Of a DNA stretch of 64,000 bases, positions 33,746-44,549 are shown in pieces. The notes under the pieces were generated by a model that searched no databases, was not told the origin of the DNA, and saw only the letters and a list, made by a program, of their open reading frames with translations. The stretch comes from Sweltsa coloradensis. Lineage: Eukaryota > Arthropoda > Insecta > Plecoptera > Chloroperlidae. The position numbers and the translations under genes are program-made. The stretch is taken from positions 124,001-188,000 of the forward strand of contig JAMZAV010000896.1 in assembly GCA_024449915.1 (NCBI GenBank), given 5' to 3'. The stretch's first letter is position 1, and every line of letters begins with the position of its first letter.

Positions 33746-33854
33746 AAACTCAAATGAAACTCAACCATTTTTTTCTACAAAATGACCAACGTTCAGAAGC
33801 GAGGACAGGAGACCCACAAGAAATCTTCACGAACAGAAATCGACCACTAATAGC

Positions 33855-34228
33855 CCCGTCTGGACCCAGGGTAGAATTGGCCCAGAGCATGGCTCTGCTA
33901 ATCGTAAAAGGCGATTCAAGAGAAAAAGTCCACCTCGCAAACATCAGCTAGTAAGAGCAGAGTATCTTACTCCCCGAAATTATAGAGGCGAGCTCTGGCA
34001 ATCGTCGTCGGGGACCTTGCCCCCTTCCCTTGACGACCCCCCGGCGACGATGGCAATGACACAACGAACGATGACAATGACGATGACGACCGCGACGTGA
34101 GAAACTCCCCTTCCTCCCCTTACCCGTGGCTGGTTCTGACCAGCATGGGCCCCTCCTCCCCACCCCCCTCAGGCTAGAGTGGTGCATTATGACCTAACGG
34201 TTGACGCGTCCTTAATCCAAATAAAAAC
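33855..34228 (+). mobile_element. S-element, full length
   Basis: CCCCGTCTGGACCCAGGG start; tail ATCCAAATAAAAAC. Confidence 0.93.
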
Positions 34229-34893
34229 ACATCTGCTCGAGGATATCTAAAAGTGTGCTAGTGTTGGTGCTAGTCTCCTAGAAAACAAGCATCTATTTGT
34301 GTTGTGTGCTTGGTTATTTATTTTGTGTTGTTATTAATTTCCTGGTATATTAAAAAGTTTTCATAAAATATTTTTTTACGATTTGCAAAACATAGCACAT
34401 TTATTTAATTGAAAGGTTGCTAGCTTTTTGGTCCGGAAGTATAATGTTTATTGAGTCTCCAAAGCCATTGCTTTTCTCCGTATTCGGTGAATTTTCGACG
34501 CGGTTTTCCTCATCATAATTCGCCGAATACGATGAAAAGAAATGGGTTTAGCAACTTTAAAATGTCTATTGTATGTTTTCCCAGTCCTCAGTAAAATATG
34601 TCAATTCTGGCATGCGTGGTGCAAAATGAGAAACAAAGTGTTTCACATGCCGTCCTTTGATCGTGGCCTGGTTGGCAACACGCGCCGCGTATTCTATTCC
34701 CCTGGTCCACGTTCATCAGACCAATGGTGGTATTTAACATCTATAGTAGGATATTATATCCCCAGTCATTAGCCACTTCCGTGACAATTTGAAGCCATCT
34801 TGAAAAGGGCAGTTTGCATGTTAAAGTCAAGGCCCTAGCACTCCATAGCGACAGTTCACGGAAACTTATTGCTAAATGAACACGGAAACGGCA
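34229..34893. other. Intron sequence with a small hairpin
   Basis: CGTATTCGGTGAATTT and AATTCGCCGAATACG (about 34478-34535) form a 15-bp imperfect stem. The 76-codon frame at 34542 is unrecognised. Confidence 0.5.
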
Positions 34894-35020
34894 GCCATTT
34901 TGGGGGGATTCAAAGTCAAAGCCAAGACACGCCAATCAAGGATAATTTGTAATCATGGTTGCATTATCCTTGATTGGCGTGGCGTGTCTTTGATTTGACT
35001 TTGAATCCCCCCAAAATGGC
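34894..35020. repeat. Inverted repeat, arms ~55 bp, abutting an S-element
   Basis: Left arm from GCCATTTTGGGGGGATTC to GATAAT, loop of about 18, right arm to CCCCCCAAAATGGC, where the S copy (GGCCCAGAGC) begins. Arms are near-perfect. Confidence 0.93.
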
Positions 35021-35375
35021 CCAGAGCATGGCTCAGCAAATCGTAAAAGGCGATTCAAGAGAAAAAGTCCACCTCGCAAACATCAGCTAGTAAGAGGGGA
35101 GTTTATTACTCCCCGAACTAGAGGCGAGCTCTGGCAATCGTCGTCAGGGACCTTGCCCCCTTCCCTTGACGACTTCCCGGCGACGATGACAATGACACAA
35201 CGAACGATGAAATGACAAAGACAATGACGACCGCGACGTGAGAAACCCCCTTCCTCCCCTTACTCGTGGCTGGTTCTGACCAGCATGGGCCCCTCCTCCC
35301 CACCCCCTTAGGCTAGAGTGGTGCATTATGACCTAACGGTTGACGTGTCCTTAATCCAAATAAACCAAAAAGCAA
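35018..35375 (+). mobile_element. S-element, 5' truncated at the hairpin
   Basis: Begins TGGCCCAGAGCATGG, overlapping the arm end by a few bases of identity; tail ATCCAAATAAACCAAAAAG. Confidence 0.92.
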
Positions 35376-35790
35376 TAGATACAGCAGCGCTCATGCGTCA
35401 TCTAGACCTACTAAATACTATTCAAACATCTTTGGCTAAAGTAGATGGGAGCGATTTGTAGCCCAAATATTTTTCAAGATGGCTGTCAGGTTGACAGCTG
35501 GTGAGCATATTAGCCATTAACCCCAAATAATTACTAAATTCCATTATGCAATAACTTCTTATTGTTTCTGTTTGTGCATTCCCATTCAGCACAAGCTAAA
35601 ACCATATTAAAACAATCCAGAAAAATACTAAATCGCATCTTAAACATAATGTGAAACATATATTGAAATTCCAAATCGCCATCTTGAATAGGACAGATTG
35701 ACGCTTCAATTTGGTACGCTAGCGCCTTTGCGGACGTATTGGATGGAGACTGGGGATCTAGCCTACTTAGATGTTAAATATAATTGCATC
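35376..35790. other. Intron sequence, nothing recognised
   Basis: No repeat assigned. Confidence 0.5.
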
Positions 35791-35799
35791 AGCCTCTCA

Positions 35800-35940
35800 C
35801 GTCAGTAGTTTGCACAAAGTTTCAGGCAAACAGGAATGCGTGCGGCCTGGTCCACGCGCATCAAACTCTCATGCTAGTAGTTTGCACAAAGTATCAGGCA
35901 AACAGGAATGCGTGTGGGTTAGCTTCACGCGCGGAACCGC
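35800..35940. repeat. Tandem duplication, ~71 bp x 2
   Basis: AGTAGTTTGCACAAAGT and TCAGGCAAACAGGAATGCGT recur about 71 bp apart (35805 and 35876), each followed by a CACGCGC segment. Confidence 0.9.
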
Positions 35941-36506
35941 CGGCTACAGGAGTTTCAAGAGAAAGTATTTGTTGGCAGTTGAGTTAGTTTGTGTTGTTGC
36001 GTCACAGACGTCGCGTTCCTGAGTTGGATTCACAGTGATTGATGAACAGCTTGTCAACCGTGCTTTGAACCGGAAGTTCCTTCAGAGGCGCTTGTAAAAA
36101 TACTTTCCACCAACTCAGCTTGATTAAACTGGTTCTTTGTTGTACTCATCTTTATTAAATCTAGACTGCATTCAAAGTCTCTTTTTGAAACTTTTTTGGG
36201 AACTTTTCCTGCTTCCAGTTGTCATTCGATCGATATGCAATTTTGCCTAATTGTCAAGCAAGGATATGGTCACTCCTCTACAATCAAAGGTTTTTAAACA
36301 TTGTTGCGCATTACGCACAAAAAAGTCAGGAATTTACCAATTTTTTATGTTTTTACAAATATCCTTAAAAACATTTAATTTATGTAGATTTTTTGTGGTG
36401 TTTTTTTTTGTTTTTAATGTGTCTCACTAGAAGACTGTATATTCATGACCATAACATGTGCCAAGGCTGGTAACACTCCGATAAAAGCTGGTGGTATTGC
36501 AGACTC
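35941..36506. other. Intron sequence, nothing recognised
   Basis: No frame or repeat identified. Confidence 0.5.
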
Positions 36507-37777
36507 TTAAAGGGGTATTCACCCGCTAAACTCAAAAAATATATTTCATTCAGGCTAACTAGTTATGAATTAAGAAATTAACAGAAAAATTATTGGGTCC
36601 GCCATGACCGGAAAAAAATTGTCAACTTCGTATTTTGCCATCGGCAAAAATCTCCCATAAAAAAAACATGGGGACGATCTTTATGCCCCGTGACCTTGGA
36701 GGATTTTGATCCAAATAAATATTGTTTATTATTGACATAGTCGTCACATTTTCTCTAAATCCTCTTTTTTATTTTGTTTCGTAATTTGGGCAAGTGGTTC
36801 GGTCAAAATATGCTGATTACCAAGACGGGAGTGATTTTGGAATGCATATTTTTGCGTGTTTGAGAGTATATTTGTGCACAGTTTCAAGACACGATGTTAT
36901 AAAGGGCCATTTTAGATTGATACGATGCTCTTGTATCAATATGGAACAAAAAACAAGCATTGAATTTCTCAAAACTACAATTATGGCAAATTTCTAGATT
37001 TAAAAAAATGTTTAATTCGTGTAAAATCACAGTTACAAGATACAATTTTTTAAACGGTCATTTTAGTGCAGTATTATGCTATATAGATTTTGTGGTAATT
37101 TATTTTTTTCATTTCTAAACTACTCTATTTTCATTAAAGGTGCAATTAACCCAAAAAATTCTTTTTTACCAGATAATTTATAGCACAATACTACACTTCT
37201 TAAATAACCGTTAAAAAAATGATATCTTGTTACTGTGATTTTACATCAATTTTTCAATTTTTTGATCCAGAAAATAGCGAAAATTGGCGTTTTGAGAAAT
37301 TGTTTAAATCGTTTTTAGCCTGCATCTTTTTTGTTCCACATAGATACTAGTAGAGCATCATACCAATCCATTTGTAACATCGTGTCTTGAAACTGGGCAC
37401 AAATATACTCTCAAACACGCAAAAATATGCATTCCAAAATCACACCCCTTCTTGGTAATCTGCATATTTTGACTGAACCTCTTGCCCAAATTACAAAACA
37501 AAATATAGAGGATTTACAGAAAAGGCTGTAGAGTACGTCAATAAAGGCCAAATTTTTTGGGATCAAAATCCTCCAAGGTCACGGGGCGTAGAGATCGTCC
37601 CCATGTTATTTCTTATGAGATATTTTTGCCGATGGGACCTAGCTCGATTAATACCAAGTTTGACAATTTTTTGGGAGTCAATCAATGGTGGGCCCAATAA
37701 TTTTTCTGTTTATTTCTAAATTCATAACTAGCTAGCCTGAATGAAATATATTTTTTGTTTAGCGGTTGAATACCCCA
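36507..37777. mobile_element. 1.27 kb inverted-repeat element
   Basis: Ends GGGGTATTCACCCGCTAAAC and GTTTAGCGGTTGAATACCCC. Arms of about 610 and 650 bp are alignable along their length (GACGATCT, CCTTGGAGGATTTTGATCC and TGTATCAAT blocks recur inverted), meeting near 37115-37130 with almost no loop. No transposase; target duplication unclear. Confidence 0.85.
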
Positions 37778-37779
37778 AA

Positions 37780-38289
37780 ACACCGACACAAATAATTCAT
37801 TCGATCGTAGCATGTGATACTCTCATTCGGGTGGTCACAGGTTTGAAGCCCATCACCGGTTATCCTGACTGAAGGTTTTATACAGTCGTATAATGCAAAT
37901 ACAATGGATTGAGTCCTCGTAAACAGCCTTTGGATATTCACCATATTATGTTAGCGAATGCGCCATATTGATGGCTTGCGCACGCAAATCAATCTCTTCC
38001 AATCATATGAAGAACTTTTATCATATAATAACGGCGAAAACTTTCTTAATTTCTAAATTTTTCATTCTTAGTAATGTATTCAACAAAATTTAATTTACGT
38101 AACACACATTTCATTTTTAATAAAATAAAATAAAAAAATTGCTATTACTTGAATCATTTTTTATTTTTTCAACTTAGAAAACAATATAATATACAAACAC
38201 TCCATCAACTCATTCATTAACTTTCAATATCACAGGCGGCGCAATGTAACCTTACCGGTTGAAGCGCCCTAATTTCTCACGTCGTCGTT
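37780..38289 (+). mobile_element. Composite retroposon: T-SINE head + L tail, copy 1
   Basis: The head has CACCGACACAAATAATTC, the B-box-like CAGGTTTGAAGCCC, CCTGACTGAAGGTTTTAT and TTGAGTCCTCGTAAAC. At about 37945 it passes into L sequence (ATGTTAGC..GCGCACGCAA) and a full L 3' UTR. The 40868 copy has the same join. Confidence 0.85.
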
Positions 38290-38310
38290 AAACGTTATAC
38301 TCACAATTTT

Positions 38311-38433
38311 CCCCCTACCCGTGGCTAATGTTGACCAGCATGATCCCCTGCTCCCTATATCTCTTAGGCTAGAGTGGCGCGTTATTACCTAACGGTTGAC
38401 GCGCCCTTAAACTTAATGAATCCAACAAAAAAA
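38311..38433 (+). mobile_element. S-element, 3' fragment
   Basis: From CCCTACCCGTGGC; tail decayed (TTAAACTTAATGAATCC). Confidence 0.82.
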
Positions 38434-39184
38434 TCCTTTTAAGACTTTCACTCCAATAACCTAGTTCGTCGCTTAAGGAGGGTCCCTATACAGTGGACAT
38501 CATTACCAAAAAAAATGAGCAATTGTTAAAACTGTCCACACTAAATGTTTAGTATAGGTAAGAACAATTAACACCCCTTGAAGAGAAATCATTTCATTTG
38601 TTTCGAAATGCCAACCAAATGGAGAGTCAGAATTGGTGTTGATATTGTAAGTAGGTGCTTGAAAACCGTCCGATGTTGGCTACGTGTTTTGAGATAAAGA
38701 GTTGAAATTGTGGTTGAATTCTCATGTTATATAACATTCTCTCAAAAAGACCAGAAAACTTCATAAACCGTGTTTGTTTTGTGAACGCTTCAGAACAACA
38801 TTGAATAGAACTCAGATGCTGGAGGAAGTTGGAATGGCGTAAACATTATTATTTTATTTCGTTTTATGAAAGAGTATGAGAATCAACAGTCAAAGTCTCG
38901 TTTGTTTTGTGTGGGTTGTGGACATACGACAGAAAATCTAAGAAGGAAGAAAAAGAAGAAAACATGGCGACATTTTACCTTGTGAATTTCAAGCGAGAAT
39001 GCAAGGTTTGTTATGAAAAGGTTGAAGGATGGACATTGAAAATAAATAAAGAAGAGGAAGATAAGATAATAATACTTTAAATTAGTAACTAGTAGAACAT
39101 TCTTATTGATAATTAAAAAAGTAGGAGTTAACTATGGTGAATATAATAATATTGGGTATAAAATGTTGGACAAACACATCACAA
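38434..39184. other. Intron sequence, purine-rich near 38940
   Basis: Nothing recognised. Confidence 0.5.
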
Positions 39185-39544
39185 CCCCGTCTGGGCCCGG
39201 GGTAGAATTGGCCCAGAGCATGGCTCTGCTAATCATAAAAGGCGATTCAAGAGAAAAAGTCCACCTCGCAAACATCAGCTAGTATGAAGGGTAGTATTTT
39301 ACTCCCCGAAAATAAAAGAGGCGAGCTCTGGCAATCGTCGTCGGGGACCTTGCCCCCTTCCCTTGACGACCCCTCGACGACGATGACGAAGACAAATGAC
39401 GACCGCGACGTGAGAAATCCCTTTCCTCCCCTTACCCGTGGCTGGTTCTGACCAGCATGGGACCCTCCCCCCCCCCCCAAAGGTTAGAGTGGTGCATTAT
39501 TACCTAACGGTTGACGCGTCCTCAATCCAAATTAACCAAAAAAT
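39185..39544 (+). mobile_element. S-element, full length
   Basis: Short deletion in the GAC block; tail CTCAATCCAAATTAACC. Confidence 0.93.
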
Positions 39545-40029
39545 ACAAGTTCTCCAGTAAATTTTTATTCAAGTTTTATTCAAAGTCATGGAAATAATAA
39601 TAAACCTGAAAATATACGGGAAATTGTGAATATTCCTGGAATTTTCTAATTTCCATTAAAAATTCGCAAAAATTCACAAAATCGAATCTATACCAAATTT
39701 AAAAAATTCTGGGGCAAGCCCCCGATCCCCCGTTTTAATATACTGTTGATGCCAATCATAATATCGAGGGACAAATTAACTTATCTTATTTTCGCAAATG
39801 TTCTGCCAAATTGACAATGGAAATAATATGGAAAACTCATGAAAATGTGAATGTAAAATAATAAGACTTCTGGCAAGATATCAACTGTCAAGAGAAACAT
39901 CAGAACGTTGTGTCGGCAGTGCGGCTGTGTTGTGGGTGGGAGAGGGGAGAAAAAGAGATGAAGCCTTGTAGGGGCCAACTGGTAAATTTAAATATTTGGG
40001 GACAAATGTAGGAGATCAAGTAATTCGTG
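39545..40029. other. AT-rich intron sequence
   Basis: Nothing recognised. Confidence 0.5.
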
Positions 40030-40412
40030 CCCCGTCTGGGCCCGGGGTAGAATTTGGCCCAGAGCATGGCTCTGCTAATCGTAAAAGGCGATTCAAGAGA
40101 AAAAGTCCACCTCGCAAACATCAGCTAGTATGAAGGGTAGTATTACTCCCAGAAACTAGAGGCGAGCTCTGGCAATCGTCGTCGGGGACCTTGCCCCCTT
40201 CCCTTGACGTCCCCTCGACGACGATGACGACAATGACACCATGAACGATGACAAAAACGATGACGACTGCGACGTGAGAACCCCCTTTCCTCCCCTTACC
40301 CGTGGCTGGTTCTGACCAGCATGGGCCCCCCTCCACCCCCCACACCCCTAGGTTAGAGTGGTGCATAATGACCTAATGGTTGACGCGTCCTTAATCGAAA
40401 TAAACAAAAAAA
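40030..40412 (+). mobile_element. S-element, full length
   Basis: First of three head-to-tail copies; tail AATCGAAATAAACAAAAAAAA. Confidence 0.93.
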
Positions 40413-40673
40413 AGTATTTTACTCCCCGAAAATAGAGGCGAGCTCTGGCAATCGTCATCGGGGACCTTGCCACCTTCCCTTGACGACCCCTTGACGACGA
40501 TGACGACAATGACACCATGAACGATGACAAAAACGATGACGACTGCGATGTGAGAACCCCCTTTCCTCCCCTTACCCGTGGCTGGTTCTGACCATCATGC
40601 CCCCCCCCCCAGGTTAGAGTGGTGCATTATGACCTAACGGTTGACGCGTCCTTAATCCTCATAAACCAAAAAA
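40413..40673 (+). mobile_element. S-element, 5' truncated
   Basis: Starts TATTTTACTCCCCG. It shares ACCATGAACGATGACAAAAA with the preceding copy, so it may be a local duplicate or come from the same source. Confidence 0.9.
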
Positions 40674-40682
40674 ACAATTAAA

Positions 40683-40852
40683 CTACGAACGACAAAGACT
40701 ATGAAGACCGCGACGTGAGAAACCTCCCTTCTTCCTCTTAACCGTAGCTGGTTTTGACCAGCATGGGCCTCTCCTCACCATATCCCTTAGGCTAGAGTGG
40801 TGCATAATGACCTAACGGTTGAAGCGTCCTTAATCCAATAAACCAAAAAAAT
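40683..40852 (+). mobile_element. S-element, 3' half
   Basis: Starts at ACGAACGACAAAGAC; tail TTAATCCAATAAACC. Confidence 0.88.
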
Positions 40853-40867
40853 ACCTTACACTTACAT

Positions 40868-41397
40868 TATAAATCACCGACACAAATAACTCATTCGTGG
40901 CACATGAGACTCCAATTCACACAGGTTTGAAGCCCGCCACCGGGTATCCTAACTCAAGGTTTTATACGAGGTCGTTGATGCAATCACAAGAGAATCAGTT
41001 TTCGTAAACACCATTTGAATATTCTCCATATGTTAGCAGAATGTACCAAATATGATGCCTTGCGCACGCAATTTGATCCCTCCCAATCATATGAAGAACT
41101 TCTATCATATGGTAACGGCGAAAACCTTTCTAAATTACTCATAGTCATCCATCCAAAGTAATCTATTTAACAAAATTTAATTAATAACCTACACATTTCT
41201 TTGATTTATTTATTTCCATTCACATAAATAACTTTTGTTTTGCTATACTATCATCATCCTCGTTTTATTTTGTTATATATACACTTAGAAAACAATCTAA
41301 TCATCAAACACACCATTAACTCATCTCATCAACTTTCAATATCACAGGCGGCGCAATATGATCTAACCGGTTGAAGCGCCCTAGATTCTCAGGTCGC
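40868..41397 (+). mobile_element. Composite retroposon: T-SINE head + L tail, copy 2
   Basis: Head CACCGACACAAATAACTC .. CAGGTTTGAAGCCC .. GGTTTTATACGAGG; L part begins CATATGTTAGCAGAATG near 41028 and runs to GATTCTCAGGTCG. About 520 bp; internal indels relative to copy 1. Confidence 0.87.
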
Positions 41398-41420
41398 TAA
41401 TTCGACCACATGTTGTTGTT

Positions 41421-42368
41421 TTTGTTTTAGTAATAACCCACCCTGGTCTACACCAGAGCCGATTATTATATAAAACCTTTGTCGTTTTGATAAAAACTTT
41501 ATTTGTGATACTGTATTCAAAATTAACTTTAGAAAGATATGCCATGAACATTAACAAAGGTTTACTTTGGTATTCACAGATAAATCCAAAATTGACAACA
41601 AGGTTGGAAGTGCCTTTTATTGCTCCACCTTAACTGAACGTTTCAGGCTAAGCGATGTGTGTTCAGTTTTCACTGCAGAGTTATTCGCCATCCGTGAAGC
41701 TCTTAAATACATTCTACGCTGTCGTTGTGGAGAACACCTTTTGTGTTCAGATAGTTTAAGTTCACTTCAAGCTATAGAACTCATGTATTCAAGTCATCAT
41801 TTGGTACAAGACATCCAATTCTATTTAGAAAAACTAACCTCTAAGGGTTATATAATAGAGTTTTGCTGGATACCTGGACACGTGGGCATTGAGGGAAATG
41901 AACACGCTGATAGGGCTGAAGGAAGCTTCCCAGCGTCGCGACATTGATTTCAATCTAGTTCCCGTTCCAGATATCAAGAGTGAATTCAAGCAAAGATTGT
42001 TGGATTCGCGACAAGCATCTTGGGATGTGTTGCATAATAACAAATTGCGTAGTGTGATGCCCACACTGACTAATAAAATTCGTCCACCTACATCTCGACT
42101 CTCACGTAGAGAAGATGTGGTATTGTCTAGAATAAGAATGGGCCACACACGTCTAACTCACAGATATCTCTTAACTAGAGGAAAAGGTTATTCCCATTTG
42201 TGACACATGTGATGTACTTTAACCGTACATCACATGCTAGCAGAATGTAGGCGAATGAAAATGAATGTAGGAATGCAGGCGGCGCAATATGACCTAACCG
42301 GTTGAAGCGCCCTAGTTTTCTCACGTCGTCGTCGTCACGTCGTCGTCGTCGTCAGGTCGTCGTTGTTG
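41421..42368 (+). mobile_element. L-element, longest copy: RNase H to 3' end
   Basis: Encodes the pre-RNase H segment (PPWSTPEPIII), RNase H from VFTDKSKIDNK (consensus TDGS), FTAELFAIREAL (catalytic Glu), LCSDSLSSLQA (Asp) and CWIPGHVGIEGNEHADRA, a frameshift at about 41915, then the linker and LSRIRMGHTRLTHRYLLT. The Cys/His segment and most of the 3' UTR are deleted (TAGCAGAATG joins a short filler and GCAGGCGGCGC). The end is an expanded (GTC)n tract, 42327-42368. Confidence 0.93.
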
Positions 42369-42397
42369 TCTCTTTACGCCTTACACTTTTACCTTTA

Positions 42398-42518
42398 CGT
42401 CCCTTACCCATGGCTGGTTCTGACTTGCATGGGCCTCTCCTCCCCCCTCCCCCTAGTTTCGAGTGGTGCATTATACCTATCGGTTGACGCGTCCTTAATC
42501 CAAATAAATCAAAAAATG
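42398..42518 (+). mobile_element. S-element, 3' fragment
   Basis: CCCTTACCCATGGCTGG to ATCCAAATAAATC, directly after the L tail. Confidence 0.87.
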
Positions 42519-42595
42519 TTCCATATTATGTTACAAGTTTTCAAAAACTAGAAGAATTAATTAATTAAGCATAATTGAGTTTTCCATCACTTTAA

Positions 42596-42944
42596 CCGTC
42601 TGGACCTGCAGTAGAATTTGGCTAAGCATGGCTCAGCTAATCGTAAAAGGCGAGTAAAGAGGAAAAGACCATTACGCAAACATCATCTGGAACTAGAAGT
42701 AAGCTCTGGAGGTCGTCGTCGCGAACATCTCCCCCGTCCTTTGACGACCAACCCGATGACGACCACCACGACAATACGAACGATGACAAAGACGAAGACG
42801 ACCACGACGTGAGAAACCCCCCTTCATCCCTTACCCGTGGCTGGTTCTGACCAACATCCTTCCTCTCCATATTCCCTAGGTTAGAGTGGTGCATTATGAC
42901 CTGACGGTTGACGCGTCCTTAATCCAAATAAACCAAAATAAAAG
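42596..42944 (+). mobile_element. S-element, near full length, diverged
   Basis: ACCGTCTGGACCTGCAG start; the AGTAAGAGCGGAGTAT segment is deleted; tail ATCCAAATAAACCAAAATA. Confidence 0.9.
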
Positions 42945-42985
42945 TAACAGGTTGAAGCACCCTTGTTTTTCACGTCATCGTCGTG
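42945..42985 (+). mobile_element. L-element terminal stub after an S tail
   Basis: TAACAGGTTGAAGCACCC to CACGTCATCGTCG follows the S tail, as at 31520. Confidence 0.8.
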
Positions 42986-43157
42986 TTAACTATAAAGAAT
43001 GGACCTTTATTGGTCTCTGCAGCCAAGCGAAGTTGCCTTTCGACACAGAATAACAATCAATTGATAAAAATACATTGAAATTTAAAAAATAAAATTTAAC
43101 AAACATCTAAAATGTGACCTATACTTTAACTATAAAGTTGGATTCTAAAAATTCGAA

Positions 43158-43261
43158 TGGACCGAATACCATTTGTGTTCAGATAGCTTGAGCTCACTTC
43201 AAGATATAAAACTCATGTATTCAAGTCATCATTTGGTACAAGACATCCAATTCTATTTAGA
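43158..43261 (+). mobile_element. L-element RNase H fragment
   Basis: CATTTGTGTTCAGATAGC to CCAATTCTATTTAGAA, interrupted by an S copy. Confidence 0.88.
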
Positions 43262-43638
43262 ACTCACGTTTGAGCCCGGGTAGAATTGGCCCAGAGCATG
43301 GCTCTGCTAATCGTAAAAGGCGATTCAAGAGAAACAGTCCACCACGCAAACATCAGCATGTAAGAGGGGATTATATTACTCCCCGAAACTAGAGGCGAGC
43401 TCCTGCAATCGTCGTCGGGGACAATTTCCCTTTCCCTTGACGACCTCCCCGACAATAGTGACAATGACACAACGAACGATGACAAAGACGATGACGACCG
43501 CGTCGTGAGAAACCCCCTTCCTCCCCTTACCCGTGGCTGGATCTGACCAGCATGGGCACCTCCACCCCATATCCCCTAGACTAGAGTGGTGCATTATGAC
43601 CTCACGGTGGATGCGTCCTTAATCCAAATAAACGAAAC
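43262..43638 (+). mobile_element. S-element, full length, nested in L
   Basis: GTTTGAGCCCGGGTAGAATTG start; tail ATCCAAATAAACG. Confidence 0.91.
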
Positions 43639-43639
43639 C

Positions 43640-44033
43640 AGATGTGACACATGTGGTGTACATTTAACCGTGCATCATATGCTAGCAGAGTGTACCAAAT
43701 ATGATGCCTTGCGCACGCAATTTGATCTCTTCCAATCATTATGAAGAACTTCTATCATAACGTTGGTAAACTTTGTAAATTTCTTATCGAAATAAATTTA
43801 TTTTACAAAATTTTATTCACATCATACACATTTATTTAATTTCGTTATTTTTATTAAAATAAATAACTATTGTTTTGCTATTACAATCACCATCATTTTA
43901 TTTTTTAGATATACACTTAGAAAACAATCTAATCATCAAACACATCATTAACTCATCTCATCAATTTTCAATATCACAGGCGGAGCAATATGACCTAACC
44001 GGTTGAGGCGCCCTAGTTTCTCACGTCGTCGTC
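43640..44033 (+). mobile_element. L-element ORF end and 3' UTR
   Basis: Resumes at AGATGTGACACATGTGG, skipping about 300 bp of L relative to 43261, and ends CTCACGTCGTCGTC. Confidence 0.9.
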
Positions 44034-44036
44034 AAT

Positions 44037-44155
44037 GCTGGGCTGTCTCTTTCTGACCAGCATCAGCCCCTCCTCCCCACATCCCCTAGGCTATAATGGC
44101 GCATTATGACCTAACGGTTGACGCGCTTTAAACCAAATCAACTATTTACGGTTTT
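44037..44155 (+). mobile_element. S-element, 3' fragment
   Basis: CTTTCTGACCAGCATCAGCC to a decayed tail TTTAAACCAAATCAAC. About 140 bp upstream of exon B. Confidence 0.85.
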
Positions 44156-44173
44156 AAAATATCAAGCATGTAG

Positions 44174-44212
44174 GTTGCTGGTGAACGTCGAGAAAAGCTC
44201 ACGTCAGAGAGA
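44174..44212 (+). pseudogene. Partial upstream copy of exon B 5' end (possible microexon)
   Basis: After ..CATGTAG, 39 bases encode VAGERREKLTSER, matching the first residues of exon B with two synonymous and one replacement change in the first eight codons. An acceptor-like AG precedes it and a weak donor-like GTACTA follows, so it would be a phase 0/0 microexon if spliced. The pyrimidine tract is poor. A decayed duplication is the default reading; an alternative microexon is possible. Confidence 0.45.
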
Positions 44213-44298
44213 GTACTAGATCGAGTTCAACAGCAACTTTGTTTTAAAAACATTAATCCGTCGCACAGAACATTAAAAGAGTTGTTTGTTTCGTGTAG

Positions 44299-44549
44299 GT
44301 TGCCGGTGAGCGTCGAGAAGAGCTGAGGTGGGAGAGAGAGTTGGAGTGGAGGCAACACAAACGAGGCACGTCCCCGGGCGGAAGTCGCGTCGGCAGTCCC
44401 CAGAAGGAGCGCCGTCCGTTCGTTGATGACCGGAACTGGGAACCGAACGCCCCGAGCAGCCGACGACCTTCGGCTATTCCCGTCTCCCCTTCGGACAGCG
44501 GCGATCCCGACGAGGAGTGGCAGAGACACAGAGCCAGAGCGAATCGCAG
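44299..44549 (+). CDS. Rim: Exon B of the RIM-like gene
   Basis: Internal exon of 251 bp, entering in phase 0 after TTTCGTGTAG and leaving with two bases of a codon at CAG|GTAGGC. It encodes 83 residues beginning VAGERREELRWERELEWR, a highly charged, probably helical segment, then a Ser/Pro/Arg-rich linker with RRPS at residues 55-58 and an acidic patch (DSGDPDEEW, 66-74). The open frame, high GC and exact phase fit with exons A and C mark it as real coding sequence despite the 26.9 kb intron before it. It would lie between the zinc finger and the PDZ domain in a RIM protein. A partial copy of its first ~40 bases lies upstream at 44174. Confidence 0.77.

Noticed and set aside
36794..36997. 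67-codon frame in the 1.27 kb inverted repeat
   Set aside because: The mirrored arm contains the same sequence reversed and no transposase or other domain is visible.
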